A stretch of 45,896 nucleotides of DNA from Cladosporium sp. IMV 00045 (Eukaryota > Ascomycota > Dothideomycetes > Cladosporiales > Cladosporiaceae): NCBI GenBank assembly GCA_001931905.2, contig MSJI02000432.1:1-45896 (forward strand), read 5' to 3'. How positions within the stretch are numbered: position 1 is the first letter of the stretch; every line of letters begins with the position of its first letter. Of this stretch, positions 22,295-32,966 are shown piece by piece. The notes beneath the pieces were generated by a model. It did no database searches. It saw only the letters and a program-made list of their open reading frames with translations, and had not been told where the DNA came from. A program made the translations under genes and the position numbers.

Positions 22295-23255
22295 GGTCGC
22301 GCGCGTTGGTGAAAGTGCCCCGGGACTACTCCATGCAGGAAGGAGGGACAGGTGGAGAGTCGGCGCTGTTTGTTACCTTAAGTAAGGTATCTCGTATTGT
22401 CGCTGCCTTGGAAGGTGTGTCGGGTGGTGGGAGTGCGAGGGATTTTAGGCACCCAGCTGAAGTCGCCTGAACAGGATGCAGCGGTGAAATTGTATTGACT
22501 GAAGTGGTACGAGGTGCGTGATGGTGGTGCGTGATAGTATAGAGGGCGGGCGGACAGACATGCAGTGGTGAAGGGCGGGGAAGTGTTCAGGCGTGGTGTT
22601 GTTGCTTTTGCGGTCTGGTGGAGGGGAGTGGTGAGGTGGTTGGAGTAGTGGCATGAACGATAGGCATGATGGTGAGCAACAGGCGCAGTAGGAGAGCGGT
22701 CTATCTATCGCGCTACGGCATTACTGCAACATTGGCATTGCGTCTTGTGGCTTCTTGATCCCTCCCGCCCTCAACTACGCGCCAATAGCACTTTCGGACC
22801 CTGATGTGGCTGCTGGCCAGAAGTATGGAAGTGCTGAAGGTCCGCGCCCGTAGCTAGCAATACGATATGCAGGGCCTGTGCTCGCTAATCAATTTGAATG
22901 AAGGGAAGGCAACAACAATAATGATGATTGACCGTTCTCGCCATGCATCCGATCGAGGTATATGGAAGACTGGACACGACTAAGGCGGACATACGCAATT
23001 GCACCTCACCGGCACTGGAATAGCACGTGGTGAAGCTAAATAATCTCTAACTGACCTCGCCCACTCGTGCCATTATCTGCCGTGCTAAAGCGAAACAAGC
23101 GAAACCCTGGAGATGTATCGCTTGATCGGGTAAGCGTGCGGGCGATTCCCGTTCGGGCACAGCACCCCCGAGCGAGACCTCAGAGAAGTCCAGCTTCGGC
23201 TTCACTAACAGGCAATACTCACTACCAGCGGCACCGCACAGCATCAGCATTGGGC
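22295..23255. other. Divergent intergenic region USP / MRPL7
   Basis: 961 bp between divergent starts. The MRPL7 leader may contain an intron (GTAAGC near 23130, CTAACAG near 23212), but the evidence is weak. No gene is recognised. Confidence 0.45.
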
Positions 23256-24391
23256 ATGGCGTTACAAGAGGTCACCGCCTCATTCCTGAGGCGACTGCGC
23301 ACCCAGCAGCCCTCGACGACATTATCACAAGCCTCGCGCCTCCAATGCATCCGACACGCATCCTCCTCTTCCTCCACCCAGTCAACCGCCGTCGCCCAAG
23401 AAATCCAGGACCTCGAGCAAACCGACTTCGTGAAGCAAGATCCCGCCACAACAGAGCCCATCAAATATGACCCTCTGCACCGCTCGCGCAGCTTTCAGGG
23501 CACCCCTCCCTCCTCGAGGTACAAGTTCCGCCCGCCCAAGTACTACCGCGGCCCTCTGCACCCTCACCAGCCTCCCGCACCCTCCGACCCCTCCTCGCGC
23601 GAGTACATCCCCGGGCCCTTCACCCTCCCCCGCCTGCAGCAGACCTACGACTCCACTCTCGAACCCGACCTCATGACCCTGGCCTACGTGCACCACGAAC
23701 CCGGCTACGTACACCCTGTAAAAGGCGAGCGTCTGCGCTCCTGGCAAGGCGCCTCGCCCTACTTCAAGAACCGCGCCCTGCGCGGCCCCCGAGGCGGCGA
23801 CTCCCTGCGCCTGCTGCGCAAGCCCATCACCTTCCGCAACGTGCCGCGCATCGAGCGCGTCACCGTCCACAGCATGGTCAAGGGCGCCATTAGCGACTCG
23901 TCGCACCTGCACGTCGCCGGCATGGTGCTGCAGGCCATCACCAACGTGCGCGCCACCGCCCACGAGACCAAGGGCTCCGTCGCCGGCTTCGGCATCCGCG
24001 GCGGCCAGCACTTGTCCGTCACGTGCGAGCTGACGGGTGAGGACATGTACCACTTCCTCGGCAAGTGCATTGACGTTGTCATGCCCAAGATCAAGGACTG
24101 GCGGGGCGTCAAGGGCAGCTCTGGTGACAACTCGGGTAACATTGGCTTCGGTTTCACTGGAGAGGTGGTTGGCTCTTTCCCTGAGATCGAGGTCAACTAC
24201 GATGCGTAAGAATCACCAGCACACAAGCCAAAAAAGGGTAATGCAATACTGACGAAACATGATCCAGGTACCCTCCCAAAATGATTCCCGGCTGCCACGT
24301 CGTCATCCACACCAGCGCCACCACCGACCAAGATGCCCGCTTGCTATTGACTTCCATTGGTCTGCCTTTCTACGGAAAATTCATCAACTAA
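23256..24391 (+). CDS. MRPL7: Mitochondrial large-subunit ribosomal protein uL5m
   Basis: Exons 23256..24205 and 24268..24391 give 357 residues. The 62-nt intron (donor GTAAGA, acceptor ATCCAG) splits an Ala codon and joins NYDA to YPPKMIPGCHVVIHTS; the end IGLPFYGKFIN is the expected uL5 C-terminus. The start at 23256 gives a Ser/Arg-rich presequence (MALQEVTASFLRRLRTQ... to RHASSSSS) for mitochondrial import; the frame is open upstream, so a longer form is possible but would spoil the presequence. The uL5 core begins near PRIERVTVHSMVKGAISDSSH and includes GFGIRGGQHLSVTCELTG. It sits in the central protuberance of the mitoribosome near 5S-like contacts. Reading through the intron meets a stop at once. 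Confidence 0.9.
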
Positions 24392-25554
24392 GCAAGATAG
24401 GAAGTCAGCACAAAAGAAACGATGAGCAGAGCATAGAGCGGAAAGAGAAAAACAAGCAAGCCGAGATCGCACTTCGCCTTGGGGCGTGAATGAAGAGGTA
24501 CATGCATGCGGAAGGTAGTTCACGAAAGCGTATACTTCTAAGAGGAGGGGCGGATCTATCCAGCGAAACGAGCATGAGGAGGGGGGAGAGAGAGAGAGAG
24601 AGAGAGGGAGGGGGAAAGCATGCATGTATACAAGAAATCTTCTGTTGAATGTTTGGGACTGGGGGGTTGTAAAAAAAAGTGCCACGCATGGGGTGCATTG
24701 GCCTGTATCAATATACACATCCTTTTATATCTTGCATTCCACTTCATATTGCTTATGATCAGTGGGAGGAGAGAATTTCCGACATTTGCGAATTGGCGTT
24801 TTGGCAGTTTTCTTTCACACATCGAACAAAAGCAAGCGTTTGAGTGATAAGAGCTGCGGTGGCAACGTTTTTTTCCAAATCCATGATGATACGTTATTGA
24901 ACGATGTATCCTCGTACTACATATCCCCTCCCCTTCCCTTTCTTTTCTACCTTCAAACGCAAGCCGCAAGGCTAATATTTCCGACATTACGCAAATCTGC
25001 CATTCACCGAGAAACCCGCTCGACGCTTTGGTTAACAACAGGCCACCGCCTTCACCTGTTGAACTACTCTCATTCCTCGACAGGCCTGGTTCCTAAACGC
25101 GCTCGCTTCGTAATCATCGTCAGGAGTCTTCGGACCTTCGCCACGAATTGCCGACCTTGCGTTTGCTGCACGCACTCGAGAGGCTTGAGGATATGGAGGC
25201 AGTCGAGCGGGTGAGTGTGCGTTCTTTGGGAGTTCGTCTGTCGGTGCGCGTTGGATGGTTTTTGGGGCGGGCGGTGTCTTCTTCGTCTTTCGCTGACGTG
25301 ACGTGGAGCAGCGGCCTTTCGTCACTTTGCTCATGGCGCGAACTGCGTGAGGACGTCTGCGTGGGATAGCAGTAAGGAAGGACTTCCGTGCCGTGCGTGG
25401 CGACGAGATACCTCCTTGGCATGGACTTTCTTTCCCCATGTTATATTGAGATCCGCCCCTCCTCGTTGAAGTGTACGCCCTTCTAATTGCACCTTAGGCC
25501 CAGTGTGCCCGTGAAGTCGAGAGGTCATGCGAAAGGTATTTCGATCGCCACGCT
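24392..25554. other. Intergenic region between convergent MRPL7 and SWD3
   Basis: About 1.16 kb between two 3' ends. It contains a (GA)n microsatellite at about 24586-24607. Open frames of up to 160 codons overlap on both strands but resemble random sequence. Confidence 0.5.
24586..24607. repeat. (GA)n microsatellite
   Basis: About eleven GA units in a purine-rich stretch between the convergent MRPL7 and SWD3 genes. Confidence 0.8.
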
Positions 25555-27015
25555 TCAGCCTTCTTCCATCGCAACGTCTTCTTGCGGTTGTGAATGGCCG
25601 TTGACTTCCTGCGCGGTCTTTTGAGGGGCATCGCTGAGAAGAGTCTGCCCGTTCGTTTGCTCAACGGCGTCACCTGCCACTGCTGCTTCCTTTGAAACCT
25701 CCGCGTGCTCCGCGCCACCGTCTGTTTGCCCATTGACGGCCGGACCTGCTCTACGTCGTCGGTAGATTTTGATAGTCTTGTCGACACCACACGTGGCAAT
25801 CGCGCCGTCCTGAGCGCAAACGTCCACACCCAACACCACGCCCTCGTGGCCCTGCAAGCGCTGCAGGATCTCCTTCGAATTGACGTCCCACAGCACGGTG
25901 CTCCCATCTTCACTGCCGCAAGCCGCAAAAGCCCATTGCGGCCTCTGTTGCTTTTCCTCCTCTGCTTCCTCCTTGCTTCCTTCCACCCGCGCAGCAGAAG
26001 CGGTGTACGTGCCAAAGCAGACCTGAATGCTGAATTTCTCGTTCTTGTGCCCCTGATACGTCTTCACACACCTGCCCTCCACATAGTTCCACAGCCGCAA
26101 GCTGCTATCCAGCGTCGCGGCCAGCACGTAGCGGCCATTGGGCGAAAACTTGACGCTCGTCACCGGCGCATTGTCTTCGTGAACGAGCGTCTTGAGACAC
26201 TGCCCTGTTCCTGTGTCCCAAATTCTGATCAACCCATCACTGCTACAGCTCGCCGATAGAGTCCCATCCCGCACAAAGTCCACACCCGAAACCGGATCCG
26301 AATGCGCCGGCAGCGACCGCATGACCCGCGCAGTCCTCACATCCCATAGAAAAACCGCTTCATCATACGAACCGGAGACCAGGATATTCCCCTTCGGCGA
26401 GAAGGCCAGGGAGTAGACGTAGTTATGGTGTCCCGCCAATGGCACCGGCAGCGCCTTGCCCGTCTCCACATCCCACATGCGAATGAGCTTGTCGTCCGAC
26501 CCGGAAGCGATCACGCGACTGTCGGGCGACCAGGACAGCGCCGAAATCCCGGCAAGGTGACCTTCGAGCGTGTGCTGCAGGGTGCCCGTCGCCGCAGACC
26601 AGATTTTGATCGTGCAGTCCGCCGAGCAGCTGGCGAGGCGCTTGCCGTCCGGTGAGAATTTCACCGCCGCGACGCCGCGCTTGTGGCCTTTCAGCGTGTA
26701 CTGCAGCGCGTAGTCGAGTTTGCGCGGTCGTTCCGCCAGCAGTTTTCTGCGCTTTGTGTTCGAGTCGGCGGACGGTGTGCCTTCGGCGCTGCTCCTGAGC
26801 TCTTCGGGGACTTCGGGCGTTTGCACTTCATTTTCGTCGTCGTTGTCGTCTTCGTATGCGAATGCGAATTGCTCGTTGGCGTCGTCGAGGGCGGGCGCTT
26901 GGTACGGTGTTGAGGCGGCGGAGTGGTAGGCGGAGGGAGGGTCAAGGGATTCGGAGCGTTTGCGTTTGGGCGAGCGTCGGTTGAAGTGAGGATCGGGGGT
27001 TGAGGCGTAGCTCAT
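25555..27015 (-). CDS. SWD3: WD40 protein SWD3/WDR5, COMPASS (Set1) subunit
   Basis: A single 486-residue frame. Seven WD40 repeats span about 103-419: GHKRGVAAVKFSPDGKRLAS...IKIWS, GHLAGISALSWSPDS...IRMWD, GHHNYVYSLAFSPKGN...VFLWD, AHSDPVSGVDF...IRIWD, DNAPVTSVKFSPNGR...LRLWN, GHKNEKFSIQVCF...TVLWD and GHEGVVLGVDV...IKIYR. Repeat order and spacing match Swd3/WDR5, the propeller that holds Set1 methyltransferase and histone H3 in the COMPASS complex for H3K4 methylation. The N-terminal 100 residues (with PKRKRSES, NLS-like) and the C-terminal 65 are disordered. A charged insertion (EGSKEEAEEEKQQR) lies inside repeat 6. Another WDR5-like paralogue remains possible, but Swd3 fits best. Confidence 0.82.
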   Translation of the reverse strand: MSYASTPDPHFNRRSPKRKRSESLDPPSAYHSAASTPYQAPALDDANEQFAFAYEDDNDDENEVQTPEVPEELRSSAEGTPSADSNTKRRKLLAERPRKLDYALQYTLKGHKRGVAAVKFSPDGKRLASCSADCTIKIWSAATGTLQHTLEGHLAGISALSWSPDSRVIASGSDDKLIRMWDVETGKALPVPLAGHHNYVYSLAFSPKGNILVSGSYDEAVFLWDVRTARVMRSLPAHSDPVSGVDFVRDGTLSASCSSDGLIRIWDTGTGQCLKTLVHEDNAPVTSVKFSPNGRYVLAATLDSSLRLWNYVEGRCVKTYQGHKNEKFSIQVCFGTYTASAARVEGSKEEAEEEKQQRPQWAFAACGSEDGSTVLWDVNSKEILQRLQGHEGVVLGVDVCAQDGAIATCGVDKTIKIYRRRRAGPAVNGQTDGGAEHAEVSKEAAVAGDAVEQTNGQTLLSDAPQKTAQEVNGHSQPQEDVAMEEG

Positions 27016-27801
27016 GTTTGTGGTGGGTGATGAGGTGTTGTGGTTTGGGTTGTGAGGTGGGTTTGATCTTTTGGGAATAATTTATGTGGAAGTTGAAACG
27101 CGGAGAACGCGCAGCTTGGGGAAGGCGCGTTTGTGGAGTGATGTCAATGGGAAGATCGGGGACTTGATTGTGAGATCACATGGAATAATAAGAACAAAGA
27201 GAAAATTGGAGGTCATGCAATGTAAACATCAAGACGCGGCAGCGAGCCTCTATCCACTTCTTTTTGTTTGTAGCATCGAGATCATTGCATCGTTGTAAAC
27301 GTTTCACTTGCAAGATCTCAAACATACATGTAGGTATGAAGCTGTATTGTACTCGTTAGAAAGCGGCTGATAATTGACACAAGCTGCGTTTGTAAAGAGT
27401 CAATGAACCAATGTGTTTCCTCGCGATACTTCGATTCCTATTGACCTCGAGCGCGTCTGTATTTCACAGACCAGCGGCTTTGAGCGTTCAAGTTTCATCC
27501 AACCTTCAGTATCCATCCATTAACATCCATCATCCAATTCCTTCCGTGTAGTTTTGACCTTCAGTTCCGTCCTTCAATTCGACATCCACCCTTTAAAGTC
27601 CGTCCTTCAGAGTCCACCCTTGCCATCATTGCCGCAACCTATCGAAACCCCATCCAAACCCCATCCCTGATCCCATCCTTCAAATCATTGTCGATGCGCG
27701 TTGTTGTGGTACTCGCAGCTTCGACAAGCATTGTCAACCCTCCCATCATTGATCCCGATCCTCCCTTCCTCCCTCCGCCACAACCGTCACGCCACTCAAT
27801 C
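27016..27801. other. SWD3 promoter and 3' flank of the lysine-rich protein gene
   Basis: 786 bp without a recognisable gene. From about 27490 to 27680 there is a loose pyrimidine-rich repetition of CATCC and CCTTCAG words, i.e. low-complexity 3' flank rather than a clean tandem array. Confidence 0.5.
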
Positions 27802-29586
27802 TCAGTTCTTGCCGATGAACTCATCGTCGGTGTTTGCGAAATCGGCGCCGAAGGCTGCCTCGTTGTTTGAGGTTTCGATCGTCCTCTCGTTGTCGCCTTG
27901 GTCGGCAGCGGCAGCAGAGTCGGCAGTGTCCTTCTTCTGAGCGGTCGCGGACTTCGTGGCACGCTTCGGAGCACGCTTAGTGGTAGTTGTAGCTGCGTTC
28001 GTGGTCTTGCGAGCGGCTGCCTTCTTGGGTGGCTTGGCCGGCGCCTTCTCCTCTTCAACAAAGTCCTCGTCCTCGTTAGCAGCCACAGAGGCATTCTGCT
28101 GGCGCTTGCTGGGCTTCTTGGTAGGTTTCGCTGAATTTGCTGTTGGTGTGCTGTTGCGGGTAGATGCAGCGGTACTCTTCTTCGCTCTCTTGGGCGCTGG
28201 AGCTTGCTCTGCCTCCGCAACGTCATCGTCATCAGCCGCTTTACGGGCTCGCTTTCTCGGAGTCTGAGCCGTCTTCTTGACAGCGCTGGTGGGAGCTGCT
28301 GTCGTCGACTTGTCCTGCGCTGCAGTTGCTGGAGCGGCAGTCTTCTTCACCCTCTTGCGGGCATGATCGGAATCCGTATCGTCAAACTCATCCTCGGAAG
28401 CGGCGTCACGAGAGCGCTTCTTTGAAGACTGGGCTTTGGTAGCCTTCTTGGAGTTGGCGGCTGGAGCAGTCTTGGGGTCACTGCTTGCTTGCGCTTTCGC
28501 CTTCTTGACTGCCTCAGACGTGATACAGTTCTCAGTACCGTCACTCTCATTGTCGGTGGTCATCTCAGTGACCGTGACCACGTTTGCGCGCTTCTTCGAC
28601 GGAGGATTGTCGTCTTGCTCCTCTGGTTCGACTTCGTCGCGCTTTCTCTTGTTGGACGCCAGCTTCTTTTTGCCATCTGGCTGTCCAGAGGCACGGGGAG
28701 TAGCAGTAGCAGCTGAAGCAGCAGCTGTCATCACAGAAGGATCCGTAGCCTTACATTCCTCGCTGCTAATCGTTCCTCTGGTAGACCTTTTATAGGCCTT
28801 TTCATGGAACCCAACGCGGAGGCGAACATGCCTGAGCAGTAGCCTAAGCAAAACATCAGGAAATCGACGGGCATCAACATATTCAGAGTCCAGACGAAGG
28901 TGCAACGACACCATCTCGACGAAGCGATCCTGTATCCAAGGGGTGAAGTCATAGAAGTGACGAACGATGTCTTCTTTCTCCATGAATGTCACCGATGGTT
29001 GCTGCGGCGATTCCTCCACAGCATCGGGATGATCGCGAGCGCTCTCGATCGAGGCGCAGAGTCCGAGCAGGGCGCGGGCAGTCTCATGAGGGACAGGGAT
29101 GCGCGGTTCTTCGAGTTCGTCGGGGCAGAGGTTCATGAGGATGTGGAATGCCTCTTCGTACTGCTGGTCGTCCATCAACTCAAGCTCGCACTTCAAGATG
29201 AATCTTTTCCTGGCAGTCATCGGTTGGTAGATGGCCTCGAACATGTCGTCGTCCGAGTCATTGCACACGCTCTCAGGCTCTGGGGTATAGCTTCGATTCG
29301 TATACTTGGTGTGAGCATCGCTGCTGGCTTCTTCGACTGCCTCTTCATCTTCAGACTGTTCAGACTCGACTCCATTCTCGAACATGTCGTGGTTGTCTCC
29401 ATCACTATTATCAGCCTCGTCAGACTGCTCTGCGTCCGCGTCAGGCTCGCTGTCGTCGGCGGCAGATGCCACAGAGACGGCCTTGTCTGCGGTGGTACCA
29501 TCGGCAGCAGAGATAGGCTCTTTGGGTTCGTCCAAAGAGACGGCAGTCTTATGCTGAGGCGTTGCCTTCGTGGCATTCTTGAACAT
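27802..29586 (-). CDS. Lysine-rich, largely disordered nuclear protein of unknown function
   Basis: I do not recognise this 594-residue frame. Residues 1-115 are acidic (many Asp/Glu/Ser, for example DDSEPDADAEQSDEADNSDG). Residues about 115-265 look folded and helical (MTARKRFILKCELELMD, EEAFHILMNLCPDELEEPR, EDIVRHFYDFTPWIQDRFVEMV, FPDVLLRLLLRHVRLRVGF). Residues about 290-565 are a Lys/Ala/Thr-rich tail with many basic clusters (KRKRDE, PSKKRANV, RKRARK, PKRAKK), like histone H1 tails or nucleolar proteins, and the end is acidic again. A nuclear DNA- or RNA-binding role is inferred from composition only. The start at 29586 is the first ATG after an in-frame stop, but the frame stays open upstream without ATG (including TTGGKGLKEFDS), so a 5' exon may be missing. 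Confidence 0.7.
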   Translation of the reverse strand: MFKNATKATPQHKTAVSLDEPKEPISAADGTTADKAVSVASAADDSEPDADAEQSDEADNSDGDNHDMFENGVESEQSEDEEAVEEASSDAHTKYTNRSYTPEPESVCNDSDDDMFEAIYQPMTARKRFILKCELELMDDQQYEEAFHILMNLCPDELEEPRIPVPHETARALLGLCASIESARDHPDAVEESPQQPSVTFMEKEDIVRHFYDFTPWIQDRFVEMVSLHLRLDSEYVDARRFPDVLLRLLLRHVRLRVGFHEKAYKRSTRGTISSEECKATDPSVMTAAASAATATPRASGQPDGKKKLASNKRKRDEVEPEEQDDNPPSKKRANVVTVTEMTTDNESDGTENCITSEAVKKAKAQASSDPKTAPAANSKKATKAQSSKKRSRDAASEDEFDDTDSDHARKRVKKTAAPATAAQDKSTTAAPTSAVKKTAQTPRKRARKAADDDDVAEAEQAPAPKRAKKSTAASTRNSTPTANSAKPTKKPSKRQQNASVAANEDEDFVEEEKAPAKPPKKAAARKTTNAATTTTKRAPKRATKSATAQKKDTADSAAAADQGDNERTIETSNNEAAFGADFANTDDEFIGKN

Positions 29587-31215
29587 GGAGTCAAACTCCT
29601 TGAGGCCCTTGCCGCCGGTTGTTCTGCGGTTTTCGGACGTGATGGATGTGGACTTCGGTAGATGTGGGAGGATTGTTGCGTGGGTTGTTGAAGCGGGTGA
29701 GAGGAAAGACGTTGCGAGAGGTATTGAGGTAGAAGGATACCGCAGCTCGAGTGGCTGTCGAGTTTGGTTGGTGTATGTTTTGCTTTAGAGCGAGTTGATT
29801 GTAAGTGGCAGTAGGGCGCTGGAGGTGTTGTAAGGATGTAAGAGGTTTGGTGATGGCGGCGGTATGTCGAAGTTTGTTTGACTCGAAATACCAGTGGGGT
29901 GTAGGTTTGCTTTTGCAAGTAGGAGAGGAAAGCTTTCAAGGCTTTCAAGAAGAAAGACAAGACTGCTCGGCTGGCAGTGTGCGACACGACTTGCTTTCAC
30001 TTCTTCCTGCGTTCACTTCACCACGGAAAGTTACTGGAATAACTTCTGTGCGATCTCCTCAACTTCACTGCTGCCAAACTGCAACGAGGAAGAGCCTAGC
30101 GAGTTGTCGATAAACGTCGATAAACGTCGATACGAGGATTTTGGTTCGGTCAGAGAAGTCTTGCGGCGCCGGTTAATCAGCTTTGGTAAAGGGGATGCGA
30201 TGCGGGAGGTCGAACTGTAAGCCAGTTCGTGAGTTGTGGGTTTACATGTTGCGAGCCTGGAAGTAGCTTAGTAGGATGCGAACCGCAACGTCCAGAAGTC
30301 GTCATACGTCAGTTCCCAAGGCTCCCATACAACGGAAGTGAAGTTTGCAGGGGAAAGTGAAGGGGCGCATCTATCGCCTCTCGGTTTCACCTCAACACAG
30401 GAGACTTTGCAATCCGGCAAATGCTACTTGGTATGAAAGACCTCTACATCTTTCATGGACCCGTGGTTCTTTGGTCGATGTCCTCAAGAGCACGATTGTA
30501 TCAGTAACTGTTGAGCGACAGGTTTATATTTGCTCGCCGCAGATTGAGCGAATCAGCCATGGCTGGCCAGTCATAGTACGCAATCGCTGTTCACAGAATA
30601 CATGAATGAACGGCCCAAATGTTTTTGGTTCTTCGTTGCAGAACATCACCTATTCTGTGTCTCATTCGGCAACCTGGAAATGTCGTATATATGAACGTTC
30701 GCGAAGTGGGACTGAGAAACGGTAGCAAAGAATATATGTGAAAGTAGTTACAATTTTGATGCAAGAGCAGCAATGATTCTGCACGCAAGATACTTAGCTC
30801 TGTTTGCCTGATTTATTGTTGTCTGGATCGATATGCCCTCCTTCTTTGTCCGTTTGAAAGGACGCATGACAGTCCATAGTATGCATTGATTGACGGATTT
30901 CGATCAACGAAAGAACGTCACCAATAGTGTCACATTGAGCCATGGACATGTCATCTGTCTTAATAATCATAATAGGAAAGTCGCTTCGATGATATGGAAG
31001 CATCGATGCTGGAAGTGAAGTTAGACAAAGTGAAGCCAGGCGACGAAGTGAAGTCAACTCTCGGCCTACAGCACCGGGAGTCCGAGCAATCTCCGGGTCT
31101 CTAGCAAGAAGTCGTCTCGAATACATGTGATATTGCTTTGGTCAGCGAGATATTTACTTTCTCTTACTTTCATTATTGCCATCCATACGTACGGCTTCGC
31201 ACGTAGCCTGCAATC
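29587..31215. other. Divergent intergenic region before COQ9
   Basis: About 1.6 kb. The first 200 bp may hold a missed 5' exon of the lysine-rich protein gene. A 10-bp unit (CGATAAACGT) is repeated in tandem at 30108-30131. The rest shows only short random frames on both strands. Confidence 0.45.
30108..30131 (+). repeat. 10-bp tandem repeat (CGATAAACGT)
   Basis: Two full copies and the start of a third in direct repeat, in the intergenic region between the divergent lysine-rich protein gene and COQ9. Each unit contains GATAA, the core recognised by fungal GATA factors; relevance is uncertain. Confidence 0.55.
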
Positions 31216-31962
31216 ATGTCGCTCCAACGAACTCTTCTCCGCACCCCTGCGACTCTCCGCCCTCTCCTTGTTCAACAACCCACGCGAGCCCTCTATCACT
31301 CCTACGAGCATAACCCTCCACCTGCCTATCCCGAAATCGAATCTAATATCTTGTCCACTGCCTTGACCCATGTGCCTAAACATGGCTTCAGTCAAGAAGC
31401 TCTCACCCTCGGCGCAAAAGACACTGGCTACCTGAACATCAGCACAAACCTCTTCCGCAAAGGTGCATTCGATCTGGTTCTCTACTATCTCGTCACACAG
31501 CGCCTTGCGCTCGGCAACCGTGTTCAGTTTCTGGATGAGAATATGGGTGTTGGGCGTAAAGTCAGATCATTGGTCATGGAGCGCCTGCGCGCAAACGGTG
31601 AAGCGGGTGTTGTACCGCATTGGACTGGGGCGTTAGGACACATGTCTCTGGCGGAGAACATCCCTGCCTCTCTTCGTGAGCTTGCGAAGCTCAGTGATGA
31701 GATCTGGTTCCTGGCTGGCGACAAGGCCGTCGATTCATCCTGGTACACCAAGCGAGCTTCATTGTCAAGCGTGTACGCTACGACAGAGATGTACCAGACG
31801 CAAGATCAGAGCACCGATTTCAAAGACACAGAGGCTTTCCTTGACAGGCGATTGGAGGAGGTGAGGATCATGGGCGGTGCAGTTGGTGGTACTTTGCAAT
31901 GGGCTGGTTTCCAAGCTGGTGCTATGGTCAACCTTCTGAGAAGCAAGGGCGTCAGGATATAA
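31216..31962 (+). CDS. COQ9: Ubiquinone biosynthesis protein COQ9, mitochondrial
   Basis: A single 248-residue frame. COQ9 is a lipid-binding, TetR-like protein that presents coenzyme Q intermediates to Coq7 on the matrix side of the inner membrane. The N-terminus (MSLQRTLLRTPATLRPLLVQQPTRALYHSYEH) is an Arg/Leu/Ser-rich mitochondrial presequence. The COQ9 domain follows: ILSTALTHVPKHGFSQEALTLGAKDTGYLN, LVLYYLVTQRL, then the strongly conserved PHWTGALGHMSLAENIPASL, DEIWFLAGDKAVDSSWYTKRASLSSVYATTE and RRLEEVRIMGGAVGG. Length is normal. No introns. Confidence 0.94.
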   Translation: MSLQRTLLRTPATLRPLLVQQPTRALYHSYEHNPPPAYPEIESNILSTALTHVPKHGFSQEALTLGAKDTGYLNISTNLFRKGAFDLVLYYLVTQRLALGNRVQFLDENMGVGRKVRSLVMERLRANGEAGVVPHWTGALGHMSLAENIPASLRELAKLSDEIWFLAGDKAVDSSWYTKRASLSSVYATTEMYQTQDQSTDFKDTEAFLDRRLEEVRIMGGAVGGTLQWAGFQAGAMVNLLRSKGVRI

Positions 31963-32881
31963 GAGGCTGAAATGGTCTTTGTGTTCTACTGGATCTCTAT
32001 CAAGCTTTCTGGACCACACCCTTGCCTTTCGGCTCAGGATCATGGCATCAAAGCATCAGAATAGTGCCCCTCATTGCCTGAGATATACCAGCCTCAGTTT
32101 GGAAAGAGGGTTCATTGTCTTGCGGTCTCTTCTCAACGGATCTAAGGGTCTTTTCATCTGGCCAGAGTCTAGCCGGCGGCGTCCATCCTCGTTTTCTGCG
32201 CAGAATCTAATCTACCCGAAGGCTACAACATTCGTACCCTAGGCCTTGAGCAAAACACGCCGTGCAAATGGCATAGCAGCCAGATGCCATTGGCTCTCTG
32301 ATTTCAGGCCAACACGCGGTGCGGAATGTGCATGACACATCACAGCACATGATCTGGTGTGATATTTCAAGATAATTCTGTTTTCTGGAAGGCTCGCGGC
32401 GATAGATCCGCCATCGAGTGACGACAACAGACACACTCTTGCTGTGTATGTCTCACATGGCTCATAGCTGTATAATTGTATCAATACTGTACTTTAAAGG
32501 GCACCTTTGACTAACAGGCTCTGCTTGGCCCTCCGACTTCTTCGTGTACTTCGCATCGTCTATATCAGCGTGAAAGAAGCATCGCTTTCTTGGCTCGATG
32601 TTTCCACATCAGGCCCTATTCTCGTACCGGTTTTGGCTTCTTAACTATCAATGTTGCTTCACCGCCGAAACGATCTACATCTTTCTTTCTAATCGACCAG
32701 AGATCTAAGGGATCTGGCCTTGAATTAATCGTGTTGGCTTCCAGAGAGGTGAGTGGATACGAGCATCATGGAAAATCACGTTGAACAATCACATCGGTCA
32801 GCCACTTCTCCAGAGCCTGTCAGAGAACAACTCCGCGGCTTAACAACCAGTATGCATGAAGCACAAAAGCAAAAAAAGAAA
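31963..32881. other. Intergenic region COQ9 - tRNA-Trp
   Basis: 919 bp of mixed composition with no recognisable gene. It becomes more AT-rich toward the tRNA. Confidence 0.5.
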
Positions 32882-32966
32882 TGAACCTGACCCGATTTGA
32901 ACGGATGACCTTGTGGATATCCCGATATCACTGGAATCACACGCGCTACCACTGCGCCACAGGTCC
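32882..32966 (-). tRNA. tRNA-Trp (CCA) with a 13-nt intron
   Basis: Reading the minus strand, all arms fold. Acceptor GGACCTG pairs with CAGGTTC (one G-U), with discriminator A. D arm is GCGC-AGTGGTA-GCGC. Anticodon arm is TGTGA, loop TTCCAG..T with anticodon CCA, then CCACA (one A-C mismatch next to the loop). The variable loop is AGGTC. T arm is ATCCG-TTCAAAT-CGGGT. An extra 13 nt (32918-32930, TGATATCGGGATA) sits one base 3' of the anticodon, the canonical tRNA intron site. The mature length is 72 nt without CCA. The sequence agrees with eukaryotic nuclear tRNA-Trp (TGGCGCAGTGGTAGCGCG). The A-C mismatch and weak T stem leave a small chance that it is a decaying copy. Confidence 0.85.

Noticed and set aside
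23382..24053. 223-codon frame antisense to MRPL7, rich in Gly/Ala/Val
   Set aside because: Codon-mirror artefact of a C-ending, GC-rich gene.
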